The notes beneath the pieces were generated by a model. It ran no database searches. It saw only the letters and a program-made list of their open reading frames with translations, and had not been told where the DNA came from. A DNA stretch of 5,655 bases, taken from positions 1 to 5,655 of the forward strand of contig DXCY01000095.1 of NCBI GenBank assembly GCA_019115725.1. Direction: 5' to 3'. Shown piece by piece: positions 1 to 5,655 of the stretch. Position numbers and translations under genes: made by a program. Origin of the DNA: Candidatus Luteimonas excrementigallinarum (GTDB lineage Bacteria > Pseudomonadota > Gammaproteobacteria > Xanthomonadales > Xanthomonadaceae). Position 1 is the first letter of the stretch; each line of letters starts with the position of its first letter.

Positions 1-33
1 ACGGGGCTCCTGTGGCTTGCTGACATTGTGCGA

Positions 34-50
34 CGCCTGGATGACAGGCG
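34..50 (-). terminator. Possible weak terminator hairpin after the aldo/keto reductase gene
   Basis: A perfect 6-bp inverted repeat (CGCCTG, loop GATGA, CAGGCG) lies about 57 bp beyond the stop codon of the minus-strand aldo/keto reductase gene. No T-rich tract follows on either strand, so intrinsic termination is unproven. The rest of positions 1-107 shows no convincing gene. A minus-strand ATG at 24-26 opens a frame of only eight codons before the window edge and has no ribosome binding site, so it is not called. Confidence 0.25.
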
Positions 51-107
51 CTCGCGGGCTGGCACGTGGATGCGGGATTGAAGATATCCGATGGCGGAAC
101 GGCTGGA

Positions 108-1049
108 TCAGCGGCTGGCCTGGTCGAGCGCGTCCAGCGCTTCCTGCGGCAGGCGCACCTCGGCCGCGGCCAGGATGTCGTCCAGCTGCTCCACGCTGGT
201 CGCGCTGGCGATCGGCGCAGTCACGCCGGGGCGGGTCATCAGCCAGGCCAGCGACACCTGGGCGGGGGTGCCACCCACGTCCGCGGAGACCTTGCGCAGG
301 GTCTCCAGCAGCTGCATGCCGCGCTCGTCGAAAAAGCCCTCCAGGAACCCGGCCCGGGCCGCGCCCTTGAGGTCATCCCTGCTGGCGTACTTGCCGGTCA
401 GGAACCCGCTGGCCAGCGAGAAATAGCTCACCACGCCCAGCTCCTCGCCCTGGGCCAGGGCGGCCAGCTCCTGCTCGAAGCCGGCACGGTCGTACAGGTT
501 GTAGCCGGGCTGCATGATCTCGTAGCGCTTGAGTCCCTTGTCGGCCGAAACCTGCAGCGCCTCGCGCAGGCGGTCGGCGGAATAGTTGGATGCGCCGATC
601 GCGCGGACCTTGCCGGCTTCCACCAGCTTGGAGAACGCGCCCAGGGTCTCTTCCAGCGGCACGCTGTCATCATCGATATGGGCGAAGTACACATCCAGGT
701 AGTCGGTCTGCAGACGGCGCAGCGAATCCTCAACCGCGGCGGCGATGTTGTCCGCCGACAGGCCCTTGCGCGCCTCCAGGCTGCCAACCTTGGTCATGAT
801 CACCACGTCGTCGCGACGGCCGCGTTTGGCCAGCCAGCGGCCCATCACCGCCTCGGACTCACCACCGGCCAGGCCCGGCGCCCAGGCCGAATACACATCG
901 GCGGTATCGATGGCGTTGAAGCCACGCTCGACGAACCGGTCGAGCAGCTTGAACGATGTGTCCTCATCGGCGGTCCAGCCGAAGACATTGCCGCCAAGGA
1001 CCAGCGGGGCGGTGTCCAGGCCGGAGCGGCCAAGCGTGCGTTTGTGCAT
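108..1049 (-). CDS. Aldo/keto reductase family oxidoreductase
   Basis: This 313-residue protein has the length and layout of a complete cytoplasmic NADPH-dependent aldo/keto reductase with a TIM-barrel fold. These enzymes reduce aldehydes or ketones to alcohols. The catalytic tetrad is visible: Asp48 in AIDTAD, Tyr53 in DVYS, Lys87 in MTKVG and His124 in YFAHID. The segment IGASNYSADRL and the C-terminal cofactor-binding stretch PIASATSVEQL are also family hallmarks. The start is well supported: AAGAGG sits about 9 bases before the ATG. It is the last gene of a minus-strand set with the dehydrogenase remnant and the DODA-type dioxygenase, 64 bp after the remnant, so co-transcription is likely. 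The family is sure, but the substrate cannot be read from sequence. No truncation or missing catalytic residue is seen. Confidence 0.95.
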   Translation of the reverse strand: MHKRTLGRSGLDTAPLVLGGNVFGWTADEDTSFKLLDRFVERGFNAIDTADVYSAWAPGLAGGESEAVMGRWLAKRGRRDDVVIMTKVGSLEARKGLSADNIAAAVEDSLRRLQTDYLDVYFAHIDDDSVPLEETLGAFSKLVEAGKVRAIGASNYSADRLREALQVSADKGLKRYEIMQPGYNLYDRAGFEQELAALAQGEELGVVSYFSLASGFLTGKYASRDDLKGAARAGFLEGFFDERGMQLLETLRKVSADVGGTPAQVSLAWLMTRPGVTAPIASATSVEQLDDILAAAEVRLPQEALDALDQASR

Positions 1050-1113
1050 GATGCGTTACCTCTTGAATGCGAATGGGGTGGGCCGGCGCGGAACCGGCAC
1101 GTCGGAGGGCCGG

Positions 1114-1326
1114 TCAGGCGATGGTTTCCACCGTACCGCCATCCACGCGCAATGCCGATCCCGTGGTGGCACTGGCCTGCGGCGAGGCCACGTACACGGC
1201 CAGGTTGGCCACTTCGTCAGGCTCGGCGAAATGGCCGAGCAGGTTGGAGGGCCGGTTCCCGGCCAGGCCGATGCCGCCGGTGGAACCGGTAACGACGGCG
1301 CGCTTGCCGGAAAGATCGATCTGCAT
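1114..1326 (-). pseudogene. Internally deleted short-chain dehydrogenase/reductase remnant (70 codons)
   Basis: The frame keeps both ends of a classical SDR. Residues 1-22 are the N-terminal strand and cofactor loop, with TGxxxGxG as T13, G14, G18 and G20. From about residue 24 onward it is the family's C-terminal part: AEPDEVANLAVYVASP followed by TTGSALRVDGG. Everything between is missing, including the NAG-type strand, the catalytic Ser and the YxxxK pair. Family members run to about 250-265 residues, so roughly 190 are gone (estimate from memory). The join lies near 1255-1265 and is in frame, so a 70-residue peptide could still be made: AGGAG stands 7 bases before the ATG. Such a product cannot be a working dehydrogenase. 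It lies 31 bp after the dioxygenase and 64 bp before the aldo/keto reductase, so the deletion leaves the downstream gene in the same transcript. Confidence 0.9.
1250..1264. repeat. Perfect 6-bp inverted repeat at the dehydrogenase deletion join
   Basis: GGCCGG, a three-base spacer TTC, then CCGGCC form a perfect small palindrome. It lies where the N-terminal and C-terminal parts of the dehydrogenase meet. The octamer GGAACCGG or its complement also occurs here (1252-1259) and at 1090-1097 and 1282-1289. In DNA this GC-rich, short palindromes are frequent, so a role in the deletion is only a possibility. Confidence 0.4.
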
Positions 1327-1357
1327 GGGACATCTCCTGATGTGGGGCTGCGGGGGA

Positions 1358-2209
<852 letters not shown>

Positions 2210-2285
2210 GTCCCTCAGTATGGGGACCGCCTCTGGGGATGAGAACCGGGCAATCCCCAACAATACTTCCTACCAATAGTGTTAA
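2210..2285. promoter_or_regulatory. Divergent promoter/operator region between dioxygenase operon and LysR gene
   Basis: This 76-bp gap separates two divergent starts and is clearly more AT-rich in its right half than the flanking genes. An imperfect dyad of the form ACAnTAnT-N7-AnTAnTGT covers 2260-2282. A T-N11-A pair (T2264, A2276) lies inside it, as in LysR boxes. On the minus strand, TATTGT inside this stretch could serve as a -10 box. No -35 box is convincing on either strand. That the LysR protein binds here and controls both directions is inferred from layout. Confidence 0.5.
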
Positions 2286-3194
2286 ATGGCCGACATGGAC
2301 CGGATCATGAGCATGCGCGTGTTTGAACGGGCCGCCACCGATGGCAGCCTCTCGGCCGCGGCCCGCCACCTCGGCATGTCGCCGGCCATGGCCACCAAGC
2401 ACGTCAACGCGCTGGAGGCGCGCATGGGCGTGAAGCTGTTCCACCGCACCACCCGGCGCCTGACCCTGACCGAAGCCGGCAGCAACTACCTGGACGCGTG
2501 CCAGAAGATCCTGCCCGCGATCGACGAGGCCGAGGCCGAAGCGGCCTCGCAGCGGATCAAGGCCACCGGCCTGCTGCGGATGGCGGTGCCGCTGTCCTTC
2601 GGCCAGGGCTTCGTGGCCCCGCTGATGCCGGCATTCGCCCACCGCCACCCGGAGGTGACCGTGGAGCTGGGCCTGAGCGATGCGGAGCTGGACATCATTG
2701 CCGGCAGCTGGGACCTGGCCGTGCGCGTCGGGCGCCTGGCCGACAGCCCGCTGCAGGCCCGGCGGCTGGGCAACAGCCCGATGCTGGTGTGCGCCTCGCC
2801 CGGGTACCTGGACCAGCGCGGGGTGCCGCGGCGGGTGGCGGAGCTGATCCAGCACAACTGCCTGGGCTACACGCTCTCGGGCACCCAGGGCCGCGAGTAC
2901 TGGGCCTTCGGACCCGGCGGCGAAGTGCGGGTACCGGTGAGCGGCAACCTGCTGGCCAACAACGGCGACGCCCTGCTGGCGGCGGCAGTACGCGGCCAGG
3001 GCATCATCTACCAGCCCAAGTTCATCGTTGGCCAGGCCCTGGCCCGCGGCGAACTGGTGGCCCTGGAGCTGGACCGGCCGCCGGTGGAGTTGGGCGGCAT
3101 CCACGTGCTCTACCCGCCCGACCGGCGCCCTCCGGCCAAGGTGCGGGTGATGGTGGACTACCTGGCGGAGTGCTTCGAGCGCGATCCGCCCTGA
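2286..3194 (+). CDS. LysR-family transcriptional regulator
   Basis: This 302-residue DNA-binding regulator is of normal LysR length. The N-terminal winged helix-turn-helix spans about residues 5-65, with the typical run FERAATDGSLSAAARHLGMS, then LEARMGVKLFHRTTRRLTLTEAG. A linker helix follows at about 66-92. The periplasmic-binding-protein-like effector domain runs from about residue 95 to the end and includes AELDIIAGSWDLAVRVG and the GDALLAAAVRGQGI segment. The start is either the ATG at 2286 or the one at 2295 (MDRIMSMRVF), which matches the common start of this subgroup. Neither has a good ribosome binding site, and a leaderless message is possible. It diverges from the dioxygenase operon, which is its likely target, and may repress itself. 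The effector is unknown but may be a quinone, catechol or similar compound, given the neighbour. Confidence 0.95.
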   Translation: MADMDRIMSMRVFERAATDGSLSAAARHLGMSPAMATKHVNALEARMGVKLFHRTTRRLTLTEAGSNYLDACQKILPAIDEAEAEAASQRIKATGLLRMAVPLSFGQGFVAPLMPAFAHRHPEVTVELGLSDAELDIIAGSWDLAVRVGRLADSPLQARRLGNSPMLVCASPGYLDQRGVPRRVAELIQHNCLGYTLSGTQGREYWAFGPGGEVRVPVSGNLLANNGDALLAAAVRGQGIIYQPKFIVGQALARGELVALELDRPPVELGGIHVLYPPDRRPPAKVRVMVDYLAECFERDPP

Positions 3195-3196
3195 GT

Positions 3197-3213
3197 CCCG
3201 GCTCCCATCCGGG
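3197..3213 (+). terminator. Possible weak hairpin after the LysR gene
   Basis: CCCGG, a seven-base loop and CCGGG lie immediately behind the LysR stop codon. The stem is only 5 bp and no T-tract follows, so it may not end transcription. Just downstream, TAGGAT at 3233-3238 could be a -10 box for apt, about 20 bases before its start. No clear -35 box accompanies it. Confidence 0.2.
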
Positions 3214-3257
3214 TGCGGCCTGGCCCGCTCCGTTAGGATGGGCCGCCCTTTCCTGCG

Positions 3258-3785
3258 ATGACCCCGATGAGCCAGTGGCAGCGCCTGGTGCGCGACGTTC
3301 CCGATTTCCCCAAGCCCGGCATCCTGTTCAAGGACATCACCCCGGTGCTGTCCGATGCCGATGCCTTCCGCGCGGCGGTGCTGGAGATGGTGGAACCGTG
3401 GCGCGGCGCCGGCCTGCACGCCGTGGCCGGGATCGAGTCGCGCGGGTTCATCCTCGGCGCGGCGGTGGCGCAGGCGCTGGGCACCGGGTTTGTACCGGTG
3501 CGCAAGCCGGGCCGGCTGCCGGCTGCGACCCTGTCGCAGGACTACGCGCTTGAATACGGCACCGACCGGCTGGAAGTGCACATGGATGCCGTGCCGCCCG
3601 GCGCCCCGGTGCTGCTGGTCGATGACGTGCTGGCCACCGGCGGCACGCTGGTCGCCGGACTTGAACTGCTGCGCCGCCAGGGCGCCGAAGTGGCCGGTGC
3701 GGCGGTGCTGTTTGAAATGCTCGCCCTGCGCGGCCGCGAACGCTGGACCGCCCAGACGCCGCTGCTGGCCGCAGCGGCCTACTGA
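3258..3785 (+). CDS. apt: Adenine phosphoribosyltransferase
   Basis: The enzyme converts adenine and PRPP to AMP and pyrophosphate in cytoplasmic purine salvage. The 175-residue protein is full length for the family. It opens with VRDVPDFPKPGILFKDITP (residues 11-29), diagnostic of Apt. ESRGF follows at 60-64, the flexible-loop segment RKPGRLP at 82-88, and the PRPP-binding motif VLLVDDVLATGGTL at 118-131 with its acidic pair and TGG turn. The start may be the ATG at 3258 or that at 3267 (MSQWQ). Neither has an obvious ribosome binding site, and the Apt fold begins after both. It lies 63 bp after the LysR gene on the same strand and probably has its own promoter. Its stop is 10 bp from the stop of a convergent gene remnant. 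Nothing in it suggests damage. Confidence 0.97.
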   Translation: MTPMSQWQRLVRDVPDFPKPGILFKDITPVLSDADAFRAAVLEMVEPWRGAGLHAVAGIESRGFILGAAVAQALGTGFVPVRKPGRLPAATLSQDYALEYGTDRLEVHMDAVPPGAPVLLVDDVLATGGTLVAGLELLRRQGAEVAGAAVLFEMLALRGRERWTAQTPLLAAAAY

Positions 3786-3795
3786 GCCAGCGCGA

Positions 3796-3925
3796 TCAAT
3801 CCACCAGCGGACCCGTCTCCTGCAGGTAGACGCGGCCGCGGGCCCTGACCGTTGCGGCATCGGCCGCTTCGGAGGCCAGATGCACCTCTTCCAGCGTTTC
3901 GGCGGCCTGGGCCAGCGTTGGGGAA
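3796..3925 (-). pseudogene. C-terminal remnant of an unidentified minus-strand gene
   Basis: Reading the minus strand toward a TGA at 3796-3798, about 40 codons look like real coding sequence. The peptide begins TLAQAAETLEEVHLASEAAD and ends VRARGRVYLQETGPLVD. Thirty-two of these 40 codons end in G or C, and G dominates first positions. The residues are those of an ordinary soluble protein with a helical stretch. Upstream of about 3925 the same frame turns into low-quality sequence that is the complement of a plus-strand membrane-protein gene, and a stop at 4000-4002 closes it. No plausible ATG lies between. I read this as the tail of a gene whose front was lost in a deletion. The family is not recognised. 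The alternative is non-coding spacer that looks coding by chance. Confidence 0.5.
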
Positions 3926-4459
3926 CGCTCGCTGGTCGAGGGCCTGCAGCTGCTCCTGCTGGCCGCCACCTCGGCCGCATTTTTCGCCCGCGCCCATCGT
4001 CATCCCGGCGAGCGCAGGTTCGCGGCGCTGGCCGCAGGCTTCTTCATCTGCATGGGCATCCGCGAAACCGACGCCGCCTGGGATGTGGTTTCCGACGGGC
4101 TCTGGCAGGTGCTGGTGGCCACGGTGGCTCTGGCGGCCACCGCATATGCCGCCGCCGACTGGCGATCCACGCTTCGGGCCCTGGGCCGCTTCGTGTCCTC
4201 CCGCCCGGGCGCGCTGATGATCACGGCGCCGGGCCTGCTGCTGGTCTATTCGCGACTGCTGGGCATGGGCGTGATCTGGGAAGGGCTGCTGGACGAGCGG
4301 TACCTGCGGGTGTTCAAGAATGCGGTGGAGGAAACCACCGAGCTGCTGTCCTACGTGCTCATCTGTGCCGCCGGAATGACGTATGCCGGCCGGACCATGA
4401 AACCCCGATATCCACGCCCGGAGCTCCTGCCGGTGCGCAACTACCTGGAGTCAACATGA
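3926..4459 (+). pseudogene. 5'-truncated integral membrane protein gene
   Basis: The frame is open from just after a TAG at 3827-3829, but protein-like sequence begins only near 3926-3932 with LVEGLQLLLLAATSAAFFAR. About five hydrophobic segments follow: LQLLLLAATSAAFF, FAALAAGFFICMG, WQVLVATVALAATAYAA, ALMITAPGLLLVYSRLLG and ELLSYVLICAAGMTYAG. The protein sits in the inner membrane if made. There is no ATG, GTG or TTG start in this frame between 3830 and the ATG at 4052. That ATG lies at the end of a membrane segment (FFICMGIRETD) and lacks a ribosome binding site, so a genuine start seems lost. Motifs such as IRETDAAWD and KNAVEETTELL recall uncharacterised polytopic membrane proteins, and no function is known to me. 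The stop overlaps the next gene's start as ATGA (4456-4459), so the two were probably translationally coupled. Confidence 0.75.
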
Positions 4460-4985
4460 TCAACACCCTGAAGAACATCGCCTTCGTCGTCGAAGAGGGG
4501 GCGGAAGACGGCCACTCCGACCTTGGCGACCACGCCGCGCGACTGGCCCAGACCCACGATGCCCACCTGATCGGCATCTACGCCATCGATACCGCCTCTG
4601 GGCATCGCGCCAGCGGGCACGCGCGCGGCGCCCAGGCGCTGCAGAAAGCCGCAGCATCACCGACGCCATGCCCTTCATCGTCCCGGCGGAAGAGGTACGC
4701 GTGGTGATAGTGGACGGTGACAAGGATCCGCGCTGGAAGGGCGCCGATGCCGGCGCCACGCTGGCCCACCACCTGGCCCGGCACGGCGCCCGCATCGAGG
4801 TGGACCAGACCCAGTCGGACGGCGCGCCGGTGGCCGAAGCCCTGCTGGAACACGCCCGCGCCTCGCAGACCGACCTGCTGGTGATCGGCGCCTACAGCCG
4901 CTCGCGCATGTACCAGCGGCTGTTCGGCGGCGTCACCACCACGCTGCTGGCGGAAACGCCGGTGCCGCTGCTGATCTCGGACTGA
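4456..4985 (+). pseudogene. Universal stress protein gene with internal deletion and frame change
   Basis: Two parts of one universal stress protein lie in different frames. The first starts at the ATG at 4456 with GGAG five bases upstream. It reads MINTLKNIAFVVEEGAEDGH and then DAHLIGIYAID, the beginning of a first Usp domain, and loses sense after about ALQKA near 4650. That frame stops at 4705-4707. The second part begins near 4650 with RSITDAMPFIVPAEEVRVV, continues GADAGATLAHHLARHG and EHARASQTDLLVIGAYS, and ends LLISD at 4983-4985. It is the end of a second Usp domain with its nucleotide-loop region. Proteins of this two-domain kind have about 270-290 residues. Here about 65 plus 110 remain, so roughly 100 residues are missing and the frame is broken (estimate from memory). 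In the loop G-x2-G-x9-G, the second glycine is serine (GAYS). Usp proteins help cells survive stress, but this copy should be inactive. Confidence 0.88.
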
Positions 4986-5011
4986 TCCGGCACTGGGGCT
5001 GCGCCGGATTA
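4983..5011. terminator. Hairpin between convergent genes, overlapping both stop codons
   Basis: TGATCCGGC at 4983-4991 pairs with GCCGGATTA at 5003-5011. This gives nine pairs including one G-T, around an 11-base loop. The left arm begins with the TGA stop of the universal stress protein gene, and the right arm carries the TAA stop of the minus-strand gene. The position between convergent genes suggests a shared bidirectional terminator. No strong T-run follows on either side, so efficiency is uncertain. Confidence 0.5.
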
Positions 5012-5506
5012 CCTGGCGCAGCCCAGGCGGGCCACCGCCTGTCCCAGCCCAGCCAGGCTGAAGCTGTCGCGCAGGCGCTCGCCGTCGAGCGGATCCACCA
5101 CCTCGAAAATGACCGTGCCACCGGCGCGGGCCTGGCGGGTGAACGCGGAAATTTCCGACATCGGCATCCACGTGCCTTCGTGACCCTGCAGCATGCCCCA
5201 GTACTGGGGGCCGTAGGGCGTGCCCGAATCGATCCGGTAGCGCACCAGCACTTCGTCATCCTCGTCACCGCCCAGGTACTTGCCATGGCGGTAGACAACA
5301 TTCAGGCCGTCTTCCATGCACATCCAGGCCAGCGAGGCGTCGCGCCCGTCGCCGGTATTGGATGCGGTGGAGACGAAGCTGCGGTCCTCATCGGTGAAAG
5401 GATCGACGTTGGCACTGTAGGTGAAGTCGCCGTGGCTCTGCGCCTGCACCATGCAGGCGGCCGAAAGCAGCAGCAGCGCCGCTGCGGCCCTTGGAATGGT
5501 GAACAT
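5009..5506 (-). CDS. Small exported protein resembling VasI/TagO type VI secretion-associated proteins
   Basis: With the ATG at 5504-5506 the product has 165 residues. That start has AGGGG five bases upstream and puts a signal peptide at the N-terminus: FTIPR, then AAAALLLLSAACMV, with likely cleavage after VQA at residue 22. An ATG further upstream at 5587 would add 27 Pro/Gly-rich residues ahead of the signal and is unlikely. Cys18 follows LSAA, a poor but possible lipobox. The mature part has SLAWMCMEDGLNVVY, HGKYLGGDEDDEVLVRYRID, a segment ending TFTRQARAGG-like at 122-130, and FSLAGLGQAVARLGCAR at the end. Cys63 and Cys163 could form a disulfide. This order (cysteine strand, YLG, VxYRI, SLxGLxxAxxxL, terminal Cys) recalls VasI/TagO proteins of type VI secretion. 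No type VI gene is visible here, so a general periplasmic role is equally likely. Confidence 0.8.
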   Translation of the reverse strand: MFTIPRAAAALLLLSAACMVQAQSHGDFTYSANVDPFTDEDRSFVSTASNTGDGRDASLAWMCMEDGLNVVYRHGKYLGGDEDDEVLVRYRIDSGTPYGPQYWGMLQGHEGTWMPMSEISAFTRQARAGGTVIFEVVDPLDGERLRDSFSLAGLGQAVARLGCAR

Positions 5507-5565
5507 GGTTGCCCCTGTGTGGCTCGGGCCGCGCCCCGATGGCGACGGCGGGGGCCAATTGTCGA

Positions 5566-5586
5566 TGCCCGGGGCAGTGCCGGGCA
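5566..5586 (-). terminator. Hairpin upstream of the exported-protein gene
   Basis: TGCCCGG, a seven-base loop and CCGGGCA form a perfect 7-bp stem about 60 bp before the preferred start of the minus-strand exported-protein gene. It could end transcription from a gene to the right or be a leader structure. A minus-strand TGA at 5645-5647, preceded by CTG GCC, may be the stop of such a gene, but only a few bases of it lie in the window. No T-run follows the hairpin. Confidence 0.25.
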
Positions 5587-5655
5587 ATAGCGCGGTGTGC
5601 CTGTCCGCGCGCCGGAGGCCAACGCCCCGACGCGCGGCGCCGGCTCAGGCCAGCA

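Noticed and set aside
1082..1098. Short GCCGG/CCGGC hairpin between the dehydrogenase remnant and the aldo/keto reductase
   Set aside because: It has a 5-bp stem with no T-run inside a likely operon, which is the background level of such repeats here.
66..1292. 408-codon plus-strand open frame
   Set aside because: It is the complement of the aldo/keto reductase and dehydrogenase remnant, with no recognisable family and no ribosome binding site.
2210..2263. 18-codon N-terminal extension of the dioxygenase
   Set aside because: It would consume most of the divergent promoter region and nearly touch the LysR start. The ATG at 2207-2209 is preferred.
2498..3553. 351-codon plus-strand open frame over the LysR and apt genes
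   Set aside because: It is out of frame with both real genes and shows Pro/Arg/Gly-rich sequence without motifs.
3779..4003. 74-codon minus-strand frame starting with ATG near the apt end
   Set aside because: Its Gly/Gln/Arg-rich translation has no motif, and a different minus-strand frame over the same stretch looks much more like coding sequence.
3355..4455. Upstream part of a 450-codon plus-strand frame that runs into the stress-protein start
   Set aside because: Only the part from the ATG at 4456 is real. The earlier part is the wrong frame of apt and of the membrane gene, so the apparent fusion is chance.
5507..5587. 27-codon N-terminal extension of the exported protein
   Set aside because: It is Pro/Gly/Ser-rich, lies before a clear signal peptide, and the downstream ATG has a good ribosome binding site.

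Overview
The window is GC-rich throughout (judged by eye, not computed), with strong G/C bias at third codon positions. Gene content and protein style fit a gammaproteobacterium of the Xanthomonadaceae (Stenotrophomonas, Xanthomonas or Lysobacter type). That placement is by recollection of the families, not by a search.

Left part (1-2285, minus strand): a probable operon reads right to left. It holds a LigB/DODA-type ring-opening dioxygenase, a remnant of a short-chain dehydrogenase, and an intact aldo/keto reductase. A LysR-family regulator (2286-3194, plus strand) diverges from it across about 76 bp that carries an imperfect dyad. This is the usual layout of a LysR regulator and its target genes. 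An aromatic or electrophile-responsive redox cassette is a reasonable guess, with substrate unknown.

Middle part (3258-3785): apt, adenine phosphoribosyltransferase for purine salvage, complete and with all expected motifs.

Right part (3796-4985): a degraded stretch. The C-terminal end of an unidentified minus-strand gene abuts a plus-strand membrane-protein gene that has lost its 5' end. That gene overlaps by ATGA a universal-stress-protein gene which has lost its middle and its frame. A hairpin spanning both stop codons separates this from a convergent gene (5009-5506, minus strand) for a small exported protein resembling VasI/TagO proteins.

The main unusual feature is three apparent deletion scars within about 3.5 kb (near 1255-1265, 3919-3932 and 4640-4655). 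Each joins coding sequence to coding sequence, and no insertion sequence or long repeat is visible. They may be natural gene decay, or artefacts of assembly or strain construction. I see no tRNA, rRNA, CRISPR array, transposase, phage gene or clearly new defence system.
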